NCBI GenBank assembly: GCA_023417935.1
Contig: JAEZDY010000009.1
Coordinates: 150,308 to 214,307, forward strand
DNA length: 64,000 bases
Direction: 5' to 3'
DNA from: Bacteroidota bacterium
Lineage (GTDB): Bacteria; Bacteroidota; Bacteroidia; Bacteroidales; Lentimicrobiaceae
Shown: positions 7,173 through 15,391 of the stretch, one piece after another
Layout of the letters: every line of letters begins with the position of its first letter
Position numbering within the stretch: the stretch's first letter is position 1
Position numbers and translations under genes: made by a program
Notes under the pieces: model-generated
What the model was told of the DNA's origin: nothing
The model's input: the letters and a program-made list of their open reading frames with translations, nothing else
Databases searched by the model: none

Positions 7173-9098
7173 TTAAAGTTGCTGAATAAAATCAAGTGTG
7201 AAGCTGAAAGTACTGCCCTTTCCGGGAGTACTTTCGGCAACTATCTTTGATTTATGCAGGCTCATGAACTCCTGGCAAAGAATCAAGCCTAACCCGGTAC
7301 CCGTTTCATTGGAAGTTCCTGAATTCTTTAGCCCCCCATCAAGTTTAAATAATTTTGTCAGTTCCTCACTGGTCATTCCTATTCCTGTATCAGTAACAGA
7401 AACAGTAACTTTTTTGCTGTTTATCCTGCTGCTTATAGTAACTGAACCTCCATTAGGGGTGAATTTGATAGCGTTGGTAAGCAGGTTGCGCAGAATGGTT
7501 GACAACATATTCTTATCTGCTTTAACGATCACATCCTTTGAGAAATCAGAAAACAGGGATATCTGTTTATTATCAGCTGAACTCCGAACAAGTTCAACGG
7601 CATTCTCAATATTTTCAGTTAAACTTACAGGCTCCGGATAGAAGTCTATTCTTCCTGATTGAGCACGCGACCAGCTAAGCAAATTATCAAGAAGCGCATA
7701 GATATGCTGTCCTGACTGTCGGATAACATTAAGGTATGATTTTTTCTCGTTGTCAGTTATTTCATCAAAGTCATTGTAGGCTAAATCAGCAAAGCCAAGT
7801 AATGAATTAAAAGGATTCTTCAGGTCATGAGCAATAATAGATAAAAACCTGTCCTTTGTCTGGATTAATTCCTCAAGGTGATTCTTTTGCTCTTCAATCA
7901 CTTTATTTTGCTCCTGAAGCCTGGTTGCTACCCTCGATTTGGAATAGTATCTCCTGAAGAAAAAGAAAAGCATAATTATAATGGCCATCAATGAAATAAT
8001 CAGGGCCACTTTAAGCTTGAAGTTATTCTGTATGTTCAGTGACTGATCAAGATTTTGTTTGAGCAAAATTCCAGGGTCCATACTATTATCAGTTACCTCA
8101 AAACGCCTGTTTGCCTTTGTGTACTGTATGGCCATTTGTTCACTGTAAACACTATCCTTTAACTGGGTATACTGATCAAGGAAATCGTATGCTAGAGCAG
8201 GCTGCTTTAATGACATTGAAATACGTGCAAGTTCGGAATATGCTTCAAGTACCAGAGGCCTGTTTTTGACAGCTCTTGCATTGATCAGGCCTTTTTCAGT
8301 CAGCCTGTATGATTCAGCTTTTAACCCCTTGTTAAAATACACCTTGCCTAGTAATATCTGACCATTAGCAATGGAATTCAGGTCGTTATTCTTAACTGAT
8401 AGCTCTAACCCTTTATAAATATAGTTTTCAGCATTTTGCATATCATTCTTCTTCATGCTTAAAACGCCAAGAGCCGAATACACTAATGATAGAGAAGATG
8501 CATTCAGTTTATTAGATAACGACTGCGTTTCTTCATAACTTTTTCTGAACCTGTCAATATTCGTCATATTCCTGCCCATAATACCAAGATTCAGGAATGA
8601 GGCATCAAGATCTTGCTGGTTAGCAAGGTTATTCAGGATACCTAAAGCACGCAGGTAATAATTAAATGCTTTGTCAATTTGTTTAAGTTCACTGTATATA
8701 TACCCAAGATTAATGCAGGCATTTGCCAGTGGTGCCGGCATGGCCCGCCGTTCAAAGAAGGATAAAGCAATAAGGCTATGTTTCCGGGCATCCTCGTAAT
8801 TGAGTGTAACGGTATATACCATTCCCAGACTATAATGAGCATTTGCCCATGCAATTGAATCCCTTGATTCGGCATGGGTTTGTATTTCGTTCTCTAAATA
8901 GTAAACTGCAGTTTGATAATCACCTGATTGAAAGGCAACCCTCGAAAGTTGCTTTAATAGGGGAGCCCTGGATGCAGTGTCAGGCAGATTTTGAAGTTGT
9001 ATTTGAAGACTATCAAGTTTTGATTGGCCACAGACAATAAAGGGCATTATAAATGCCAAACAAGCAGCACAAAGAATTCGCTGTTTTGTTAATTTCAT
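7173..9098 (-). CDS. Hybrid TPR sensor histidine kinase
   Basis: 641 residues from the ATG at 9098, which gives a signal peptide (MKLTKQRILCAACLAF...). Residues about 30-340 form tetratricopeptide-type helical repeats (for example ARKHSLIALSFFERRAMPAP, NACINLGYIYSELKQIDKAF), followed by one membrane helix near 363-385 and a coiled coil. The kinase core starts with FLSIIAHDLKNPFNSLLGF (phospho-accepting H about 424), then the N box NLLTNAIKFT, G1 DTGIGM and G2 GTGLGL. It should autophosphorylate in response to a periplasmic signal or partner sensed by the TPR part and pass phosphate to a response regulator that is not in this window. No receiver domain is attached. It overlaps no neighbour. 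Confidence 0.92.
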   Translation of the reverse strand: MKLTKQRILCAACLAFIMPFIVCGQSKLDSLQIQLQNLPDTASRAPLLKQLSRVAFQSGDYQTAVYYLENEIQTHAESRDSIAWANAHYSLGMVYTVTLNYEDARKHSLIALSFFERRAMPAPLANACINLGYIYSELKQIDKAFNYYLRALGILNNLANQQDLDASFLNLGIMGRNMTNIDRFRKSYEETQSLSNKLNASSLSLVYSALGVLSMKKNDMQNAENYIYKGLELSVKNNDLNSIANGQILLGKVYFNKGLKAESYRLTEKGLINARAVKNRPLVLEAYSELARISMSLKQPALAYDFLDQYTQLKDSVYSEQMAIQYTKANRRFEVTDNSMDPGILLKQNLDQSLNIQNNFKLKVALIISLMAIIIMLFFFFRRYYSKSRVATRLQEQNKVIEEQKNHLEELIQTKDRFLSIIAHDLKNPFNSLLGFADLAYNDFDEITDNEKKSYLNVIRQSGQHIYALLDNLLSWSRAQSGRIDFYPEPVSLTENIENAVELVRSSADNKQISLFSDFSKDVIVKADKNMLSTILRNLLTNAIKFTPNGGSVTISSRINSKKVTVSVTDTGIGMTSEELTKLFKLDGGLKNSGTSNETGTGLGLILCQEFMSLHKSKIVAESTPGKGSTFSFTLDFIQQL

Positions 9099-9138
9099 TA
9101 TTGTGTGTAAAAAGTCATTCAATATACAAAAAATTTAA

Positions 9139-10089
9139 TTATGCTGACCTTTCAAATGGATGTTCCCACGAAAAATCAGGCAAATATTCAATGTTACTGT
9201 CCATTTCCTGTATCCACCCATTCCTGAAGCCCAAATCCTCCATTACCTTGCAAACTTGCATATACTCTTCTTTACTTAGGGTATTTCCTAATGTACCATG
9301 CCCTACTGCCTTATAACCCGGATTGTATTGCGACATAAGTGAGATGCTGAGTTTAGTACTGAATTCTGATGCCAGAAGTTTCAGGATGTTAATGCTATTT
9401 TCAACATGACCGGGCAAAACCAAATGCCTTACTATGAGCCCCCGGATGGCAGTATTTTGATCATCACTAATAACTACGGGTCCCATTTGCCTGTACATTT
9501 CTTTAAGCGCATCAAAAGCTATATTGTAGTAATTTTCCACATCAGAGTAGTGATTACCGTGAACGTTACTGCTATATTTGAAATCAGGCAGGTATATGTC
9601 AATAATACCTTCCAGTTTCTTTAGTGTTTCAACTTTATCAAAGCCATTTGAATTATACACAATTGTTGGGTAATAGTTTTTACGATGTAAACTATTTATG
9701 ATCATTATCATTTGAGGCACCATATGAGAAGGTGAAACGAAGCCTACTGCTTTACAACCTTTCTCAAGATTGGAAATTATTGCTTGTGTTATTTCTTCGA
9801 TTGTCCCAAATTGGTTTAAAGATGTACCATTCTGGCTTATCTGGTAATTCTGACAAAATATACATTGCAAGTTACAATGGCCAAAAAACACATTGCAAAT
9901 TCCATGAGTTCCACTAATTACCGGCTCTTCACCTTTATGTATACAAATAGAGCTAACATTGAAACCGGCATCAGTTTTACAATACCCGGCTTTTCGCCTG
10001 GTTCTGTCAACTTTGCATGAACGAGGGCATATAGTACACTCAGTCAGATCATTATATGCTTCCTGATCAGTATAGATAAATGTGTTCAT
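9139..10089 (-). CDS. Radical SAM protein, PflX/pyruvate-formate-lyase-activase-like
   Basis: 316 residues. The radical SAM cluster motif CNLQCIFC (C72, C76, C79) binds a 4Fe-4S cluster that cleaves S-adenosylmethionine. A second cysteine set at the N-terminus (C18, C21, C25, C37 in CTICPRSCKVDRTRRKAGYC) suggests a zinc or auxiliary iron-sulfur site, as in the COG1313 family. GFVSPSHMVPQ and YNSNGFD are further family segments. Members resemble glycyl-radical-enzyme activases, but no glycyl radical enzyme lies nearby, so the target is unknown. It is 40 bp upstream of, and on the same strand as, the histidine kinase, so the two may be co-transcribed. Confidence 0.88.
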   Translation of the reverse strand: MNTFIYTDQEAYNDLTECTICPRSCKVDRTRRKAGYCKTDAGFNVSSICIHKGEEPVISGTHGICNVFFGHCNLQCIFCQNYQISQNGTSLNQFGTIEEITQAIISNLEKGCKAVGFVSPSHMVPQMIMIINSLHRKNYYPTIVYNSNGFDKVETLKKLEGIIDIYLPDFKYSSNVHGNHYSDVENYYNIAFDALKEMYRQMGPVVISDDQNTAIRGLIVRHLVLPGHVENSINILKLLASEFSTKLSISLMSQYNPGYKAVGHGTLGNTLSKEEYMQVCKVMEDLGFRNGWIQEMDSNIEYLPDFSWEHPFERSA

Positions 10090-10456
10090 TCAGATTTCCT
10101 TGCTAATAAAAGGATACTGCCTTTTTTAGTTCTTCTATTTATATTCATTCACTTCAAAAGTAACCTCAATTAAGTAAAATTATAGTTAAGAACCATAATT
10201 ATATTCATTGTCGTGCAATTACCCGATATTCCATAACAGTATCAAAAATAATACCATCAGGAAATTAACAGTGTAATAACTCATGGCATATTAATACAGA
10301 CTAACCACATTATTAATACATACCGACCATAGCTATTAAAAAAGCATAACCAAACAAGCTAAATAGTCAAATTAAATTAAATTTGCACCTTCATTAAGAA
10401 GGGCTTTAGTCACACAATTTTTTTTATAATTTAGCTATAAAATAATCTACTTTTAA
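10090..10456. other. AT-rich divergent intergenic region
   Basis: 367 bp between the divergent radical SAM and ROK genes. It is strongly AT-rich and carries several short imperfect repeats (ATATTCATT, TATTAATAC). The only clear signal is the -7-like element before the ROK gene. No RNA gene or ORF is supported. Confidence 0.6.
10378..10385 (+). promoter_or_regulatory. Possible -7 element of the ROK regulator
   Basis: TAAATTTG fits TAnnTTTG and lies 72 bp before the ATG. A good -33 element is not visible. Confidence 0.45.
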
Positions 10457-11686
10457 ATGCCAGTAAATCAACGCATTGCTTCATCAAATAAATCATCTGG
10501 TAACAATAGTCAACGTAAAGCAAGACTAAAGCAGCAATTAGTTAACAAGTTATACAAAGAAGGACAGCTTTCGATTCATGATCTATGTGAATCATTTAAA
10601 CATAGTGCACCCACCATTGCAAAGACAATAGATGCTCTTATAAAGCAACAACTGGTTATGAAGACAGGAGTTGGTGAATCGTCAGGTGGTCGTCGACCGG
10701 GACTTTATTCCATAAATCCTTCATCGCATTATGTAATGGCCATTGACCTTGAAAGGTCATTTATCCGGATAGGTATCTTTGATTTCGCCAACAGGCCCGT
10801 TTCAAACATCTATGAATTCAACGAAGGCCTTGATACACTTTCAGATGTTTTCCAGTTTATTACTTTGAAAGTTAATGAGTTACTTAAAACTAACCGAATA
10901 ACCAAGAAGAAAGTACTAGGAATTGGTTTATCACTTCCCGGATTGATTGATATACACACTGGCTTGTCGTATACATACCTGATGAATAAAAAACCTGTAG
11001 CAGAGACATTAACTGAATTAACCGAGATAAAGACATACGTTGAGCATGATACCAAACTAATGGCGTGGGGTGAGCAGGCTTTTGGTCTTGCAAAGGGATT
11101 AGAGAACGTTTTATGCCTTAATGTTGGATCAGGAATTGGTTTAAGCATGATTTTAAATGGTATCATTTACAAGGGTCACTCTGGCTATGCCGGAGAATTC
11201 GGACACATCCAGATTGATAACAAGGGCGATTTATGTCACTGCGGTAAAGTTGGTTGTATAGAAACGCAGGCTGCCGGTAAGTCATTGGTTGCCAAAGCAC
11301 AAAAGCTTATTGAGTCAGGAGTTAAGACTGAGCTTGGAGAAGATTGCTCGGGTGCCTTCATTAAGCCTACTATAAAAGATATTATCACAAAGGCGAAATC
11401 CGGTGATAGAGTTTCAGTTGAATTGCTAAATGAGGCAGGTGATGCCATTGGAAAAGGACTTGCTGTGCTCATCAATATTTTCAATCCTGAGCGTATCATT
11501 TTGGGTGGAGAATTGTCAAAGGCATCAGAATTCCTGATTCAACCCATTGAAAATAACCTGGAGATTCATTCGTTAGGGAGAATTAGAAAAGATGCCAAAT
11601 TGGTAATTTCCGAATTGGGAGATGATGCCCGTATAATGGGTTCAGTTGCCCTGGTAATGAATAAGATTTCCACTCACCAATTTTAA
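10457..11686 (+). CDS. ROK family transcriptional regulator
   Basis: 409 residues with an N-terminal winged helix-turn-helix (about 20-75: LVNKLYKEGQLSIHDLCESF, SAPTIAKTIDALIK) and a C-terminal ROK sugar-binding domain. The ROK zinc motif is intact (GHIQIDNKGDLCHCGKVGCIE), and EHDTKLMAWGEQ carries the aspartate that is catalytic in ROK kinases. The ATP-binding loop reads AIDLERSFIRIGIFDF and lacks the usual DxGGT, which argues for an NagC/Mlc-type repressor rather than a kinase. It heads a forward cluster with a sugar transporter (13 bp downstream) and is likely to control it in response to a sugar or sugar phosphate. The effector cannot be read from sequence. Confidence 0.92.
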   Translation: MPVNQRIASSNKSSGNNSQRKARLKQQLVNKLYKEGQLSIHDLCESFKHSAPTIAKTIDALIKQQLVMKTGVGESSGGRRPGLYSINPSSHYVMAIDLERSFIRIGIFDFANRPVSNIYEFNEGLDTLSDVFQFITLKVNELLKTNRITKKKVLGIGLSLPGLIDIHTGLSYTYLMNKKPVAETLTELTEIKTYVEHDTKLMAWGEQAFGLAKGLENVLCLNVGSGIGLSMILNGIIYKGHSGYAGEFGHIQIDNKGDLCHCGKVGCIETQAAGKSLVAKAQKLIESGVKTELGEDCSGAFIKPTIKDIITKAKSGDRVSVELLNEAGDAIGKGLAVLINIFNPERIILGGELSKASEFLIQPIENNLEIHSLGRIRKDAKLVISELGDDARIMGSVALVMNKISTHQF

Positions 11687-11699
11687 AGCCACATAATAA

Positions 11700-12962
11700 A
11701 TGAGCTCAATCATGCAGGATAGTAAGAAATCATACCTGATTTCTATTGCAACCATTGGAATATTGTTCTTTATTTTCGGGTTCGTTACATGGCTGAATGG
11801 TACATTGATTCCATTTCTCAAGATTGCATGTGAGTTAAATAACCTACAGGCATATTTCGTGACGTTCGCTTTTTACATTTCTTATCTTTTCATGGCACCG
11901 CCCTCTTCACTGGTGCTAAAATATGTTGGATTTAAAAATGGCATGGCCCTTGGTTTAGGACTTATGGCTATTGGATCGCTGATATTTATCCCTGCTGCAA
12001 TGAGCAGAACGTTTGAACTATTCCTGACAGGGTTATTTATTCAGGGCTCTGGCCTGGCATTATTGCAAACTGCATCGAACCCTTATATTACAATAATAGG
12101 CCCCCGCGAAAGTGCAGCTAAAAGAATTGCAATCATGGGAATAGCTAACAAAGTAGCGGGAACTATAAGCCCTATCATACTTGGCGCTGTGATCTTATCA
12201 GGAGCAAACGAGTTGATGGAGCAGGTGAACCTGGTAAGCGGCTTTGAAAAAAGTATAATGCTCGATGCTTTAGCCAGCAAAGTGATAATGCCATATGTGA
12301 TCATGGCTATCGTGCTTACACTCCTGGCAGTGATGATCAGGTATGCCCATTTGCCGGAAATAAACCCGGAAGCTGACAGCAGTAAAAATGTAAGCATTGG
12401 AGTAACCAAAGAGGCTTGGTATCAGTACCCACACCTGTTACTTGGCTTTCTTGCCATTTTCTTCTATGTTGGTGTTGAGGTAATGGCCGGCGACACAATA
12501 GCACTTTATGGTAAGTCATTGGGCATTTCACTGGATCAATCCCGCTATTTTACCAGTTTGACCCTGGTGTCAATGGTTATTGGTTATATCATTGGTATAA
12601 TTACCATACCAAAATATATAAAGCAGGACAAAGCACTGGCCGTATCCGCTATTCTTGGCGTAGCATTCACTATTTTAGCCCTGATCACTGACGGTTATAC
12701 CAGCATTATGTTCATTGCCTTATTAGGACTGGCAAATGCTATGATGTGGCCCAGTATTTGGCCTTTAGCCATTGCTGACCTGGGTAAATTTACCAAAGCC
12801 GGCTCAGCACTTTTAGTAATGGGTATAGCCGGAGGAGCTATCATTCCCTTGATCTATGGCTCATTAGTGGATGTGATTGGAAACAGGCAGGCATATATTA
12901 TAATGATCCCATTCTATTTATACATACTATACTTTGCCGTTAAGGGACATAAACTGCGATAA
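11700..12962 (+). CDS. FucP/GluP-type sugar MFS transporter
   Basis: 420 residues with about 12 hydrophobic segments. FFIFGFVTWLNGTLIPFLK at the N-terminus and GLALLQTASNPYITIIGP near residue 125 are signatures of the fucose-galactose-hexose (FHS) proton symporters; NGMALGLGLMAIGSLIF is also typical. It should import a hexose or amino sugar across the inner membrane. It starts 13 bp after the ROK regulator and is probably in the same operon. ATG at 11700 was chosen; ATG at 11712 would remove four residues. The closest known relatives are glucose/galactose transporters, but the substrate here is an inference. Confidence 0.92.
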   Translation: MSSIMQDSKKSYLISIATIGILFFIFGFVTWLNGTLIPFLKIACELNNLQAYFVTFAFYISYLFMAPPSSLVLKYVGFKNGMALGLGLMAIGSLIFIPAAMSRTFELFLTGLFIQGSGLALLQTASNPYITIIGPRESAAKRIAIMGIANKVAGTISPIILGAVILSGANELMEQVNLVSGFEKSIMLDALASKVIMPYVIMAIVLTLLAVMIRYAHLPEINPEADSSKNVSIGVTKEAWYQYPHLLLGFLAIFFYVGVEVMAGDTIALYGKSLGISLDQSRYFTSLTLVSMVIGYIIGIITIPKYIKQDKALAVSAILGVAFTILALITDGYTSIMFIALLGLANAMMWPSIWPLAIADLGKFTKAGSALLVMGIAGGAIIPLIYGSLVDVIGNRQAYIIMIPFYLYILYFAVKGHKLR

Positions 12963-13076
12963 AAATCAAGCAATTGTTCCTTCAGTATGGGCAATTATCA
13001 CTTCTAATAATGTTCTGCGAACGCCTGATAACTAACCTTAATCTTTAATGAGTGTTGAATTTAGAAAAGAAATAAC

Positions 13077-13973
13077 ATGAAACCTACTTTATTAATATTG
13101 GCAGCAGGTATGGGCAGCAGATATGGTGGACTTAAACAGATTGACCCCGTAGGCCCGAATGGTCAAACTATACTGGACTATTCACTATTTGATGCAAAGA
13201 GAGCCGGCTTTGGAAAAGTTGTATTCATTATCAGGAAGGAAATTGAAGAGGATTTTAAATCTGTTTTTGCTGACAAGATTAGCAAAACCATGCCTGTTGA
13301 ATGGGTATTTCAGGAGATTGACATCCTTCCGCAAGGATTTAAAGTACCCGAAGATAGAATTAAACCATGGGGTACCGGGCATGCTGTTATGATGGCATCC
13401 GATAAAATCAATGAACCGTTTGCGGTTATTAATGCCGACGATTTTTATGGTTATGATGCTTTTAAAAAAGCAGTTGATTTCTTTGATACAGATAAAGAAC
13501 CTACTGACTATGCAATGGTTGCATACGAGTTAAAAAACACCCTTTCCGATTTTGGTACTGTATCAAGAGGTATATGCGATGTTGATGAAAAAGGTTACCT
13601 GGTTAGTGTAACTGAAAACACAAAAATTGAACGCGACCATTCACAAGTATTCAATCTGGAGGCTGATGGAAGTAAAACGGTATTGGATGAAAACGCGCTG
13701 ACTTCAATGAATTTCTGGTGCTTTAAACCTGCATTCTTTAACCAGTTAGAAAATCACTTCTTAAGCTTTATTAATAATAATATTAATAATCCAAGGGCGG
13801 AGTTTTATATTCCCACAGCAGTTGATGCACTTATTAAATCAAATCAGGCCAGAGTCAGTGTTCTGCCAAATTCAGGGCAATGGTTTGGCATAACTTATAA
13901 AGAAGACAAACCTTTGGTTATTGATAAAATTAATAAGTTGACTAATGAAGGCGAATATCCAGTAGAGTTTTGA
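13077..13973 (+). CDS. NDP-sugar nucleotidyltransferase
   Basis: 298 residues. The start LLILAAGMGSRYGGLKQIDP (residues 4-23) is the nucleotide-binding glycine loop of sugar-phosphate nucleotidyltransferases, and VINADDFYGYDAFK carries the metal-binding Asp of that fold. PWGTGHAVMMASDKI is the typical base-contact segment. It would couple a nucleotide triphosphate with a sugar 1-phosphate to give an NDP-sugar. Unlike GlmU it has no beta-helix acyltransferase domain. It follows the sugar transporter by 114 bp and precedes the acyltransferase by 21 bp. A role in salvage or activation of a sugar imported by its neighbour is attractive but inferred. Confidence 0.88.
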   Translation: MKPTLLILAAGMGSRYGGLKQIDPVGPNGQTILDYSLFDAKRAGFGKVVFIIRKEIEEDFKSVFADKISKTMPVEWVFQEIDILPQGFKVPEDRIKPWGTGHAVMMASDKINEPFAVINADDFYGYDAFKKAVDFFDTDKEPTDYAMVAYELKNTLSDFGTVSRGICDVDEKGYLVSVTENTKIERDHSQVFNLEADGSKTVLDENALTSMNFWCFKPAFFNQLENHFLSFINNNINNPRAEFYIPTAVDALIKSNQARVSVLPNSGQWFGITYKEDKPLVIDKINKLTNEGEYPVEF

Positions 13974-13994
13974 CACGCTGATAATTAGTCACAC

Positions 13995-14804
13995 ATGATG
14001 ATAATTGATGTTAAACAGCAGATCAAAAATAGTAACTCTAAATTATTAAGGGCATTACCAGATGTTATAATAAGGTTATTGGAAAAAATCGTTCATCAGC
14101 ATGAAATGAATGATATTCTCCTAAAATACTCTGATGATATTGGTGTACACTTCCTTCCTAAAATACTGAAGGAGATGAATATCAAGGTTAAGGTTGAAGG
14201 TATTGAGAATCTTCCCGAAAATGGGAAATGCTTCTTCGTTGCAAATCATCCTTTTGGTATAGTAGATGGATTAGTACTTACCAGCATAGTATCTTCCAGG
14301 TATGGTGATTTTAAGGCAATAGGAAATGATTTATTCATGTTAATACCACAATTGAAACCACTGATAGCTGCAGTCAACGTTTTTGGTACCAATAAACGTG
14401 ATTATTTTATAGAACTTGATAAAGTGTTTAACTCAAATGTACCTATTACGCATTTTCCTGCAGGGCTTGTATCGAGGATGCACAATATGAAGGTGATTGA
14501 CAGTAAATGGCACAAAAGCTTTATACACAAAACAATTGAATGTAAACGGGATATTGTGCCATTCTATTTTTATGGCAGGAATTCAAATCTTTTTTATTTC
14601 ACCTACCTGTTTCGTAAATCCATTGGATTAAAAGCTAATCTTGAACTGGCTCTTCTTCCGCATGAATTTTTCAATAAAAGAAACAAGGTTATCAAAGTCA
14701 GGATAGGGAAACCAATCTCTTACCTCCAATTCCATGACAAGATCAACCAACTGGATGCTGCTCAAGAGGTAAAATCAATAGTTTACAGTTTAGGCAATAA
14801 ATAA
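13995..14804 (+). CDS. PlsC-like phospholipid/glycerol acyltransferase
   Basis: 269 residues. FFVANHPFGIVDGLVL (about residues 80-95) holds the acyltransferase motif I, with the His and Asp in an HxxxxD arrangement (NHPFGIVDG), and THFPAGLVSR corresponds to the later substrate-binding motif. The protein probably transfers an acyl chain from acyl-ACP or acyl-CoA to a lysophospholipid or other lipid at the inner face of the membrane. The motif is the HPFG variant common in Bacteroidota proteins often called hemolysin-like acyltransferases. It is closely downstream of the nucleotidyltransferase. Substrate unknown. Confidence 0.85.
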   Translation: MMIIDVKQQIKNSNSKLLRALPDVIIRLLEKIVHQHEMNDILLKYSDDIGVHFLPKILKEMNIKVKVEGIENLPENGKCFFVANHPFGIVDGLVLTSIVSSRYGDFKAIGNDLFMLIPQLKPLIAAVNVFGTNKRDYFIELDKVFNSNVPITHFPAGLVSRMHNMKVIDSKWHKSFIHKTIECKRDIVPFYFYGRNSNLFYFTYLFRKSIGLKANLELALLPHEFFNKRNKVIKVRIGKPISYLQFHDKINQLDAAQEVKSIVYSLGNK

Positions 14805-14860
14805 TGACTTATTCAAGTCGTATGTACTTTTACCATCTGCAATTTTTCTGCTAGCGCAAC

Positions 14861-14894
14861 AAAAAAAAGCCTTGCACCAAAATGATACAAGGCT
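14861..14894 (-). terminator. Terminator after tRNA-Leu(CAG)
   Basis: AGCCTTG (14868-14874) pairs with CAAGGCT (14888-14894). Reading the minus strand, the hairpin is followed by a run of eight T. It ends the tRNA transcript. Confidence 0.8.
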
Positions 14895-14908
14895 ATAATT
14901 AGCTGAAG

Positions 14909-14992
14909 TGCCCGGAACAGGACTCGAACCTGCACGCACGTAAGTACACTAGTCCCTGAAACTAGCGCGTCTACCAATTCCGCCATCCGGGC
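14909..14992 (-). tRNA. tRNA-Leu (anticodon CAG)
   Basis: 84 nt on the minus strand. The acceptor stem GCCCGGA pairs with TCCGGGC with discriminator A; the D arm has GGCGGAATTGGTAGACGCG, the anticodon stem-loop is CTAGT-TTCAGGG-ACTAG with anticodon CAG, a variable arm follows as in class II tRNAs, and the T loop reads GGTTCGAGTCC. CCA is not encoded. Confidence 0.95.
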
Positions 14993-15013
14993 AATTGACA
15001 ACTCACTTTCATT

Positions 15014-15038
15014 AAAAAAAATGCAGTCTTTCGACTGC
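15014..15038 (-). terminator. Terminator between the two tRNA-Leu genes
   Basis: GCAGTC (15023-15028) and GACTGC (15033-15038) form a hairpin with a four-base loop; on the minus strand it is followed by A then eight T. It would end the upstream tRNA-Leu(GAG) transcript. Confidence 0.75.
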
Positions 15039-15060
15039 TACCGACCTCTGTCGGATTTTG

Positions 15061-15144
15061 TGCCCAGGACAAGACTCGAACTTGCACATCCTTAAGGACA
15101 CCAGCCCCTCAAGCTGGCGTGTCTACCAATTTCACCACCTGGGC
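15061..15144 (-). tRNA. tRNA-Leu (anticodon GAG)
   Basis: 84 nt on the minus strand. The acceptor GCCCAGG pairs with CCTGGGC, the D arm reads TGGTGAAATTGGTAGACACG, the anticodon stem-loop is CCAGC-TTGAGGG-GCTGG with anticodon GAG, and the T loop is AGTTCGAGTCT. A long variable arm confirms class II. CCA is not encoded. It has a clear promoter just upstream. Confidence 0.95.
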
Positions 15145-15155
15145 AATTAGGAGTG

Positions 15156-15186
15156 CAAAGATAGAACTTTTTTTTTCTTTACCAAT
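15156..15186 (-). promoter_or_regulatory. Promoter of the tRNA-Leu genes
   Basis: On the minus strand ATTG is followed after 19 bases by TATCTTTG (15156-15163), the TAnnTTTG -7 element. It ends 12 bp before the tRNA 5' end, an ideal position. Confidence 0.85.
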
Positions 15187-15314
15187 TACGTGCTACAGAA
15201 AATTTTTAATCTCTAATAAGTTTACCATTCCTGAATCAGGATGAATCAAGCACCATGAATCATACAAATACCTGCCAGGAAGATTTTAACAGCTCATTCA
15301 ATGATGAAGTTTAA

Positions 15315-15345
15315 TTGGAATTTATTGTTGCATTGTTTATCTTTG
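15315..15345 (+). promoter_or_regulatory. Promoter of the DUF4301 gene
   Basis: TTG (15315-15317) and TATCTTTG (15338-15345) with a 20-base spacer match the Bacteroidota consensus; the ATG is 47 bp downstream. Confidence 0.7.
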
Positions 15346-15391
15346 TCAATAATAGTACCCAGAAAGTGCTTAAAAACTAATCCAATCTTTT

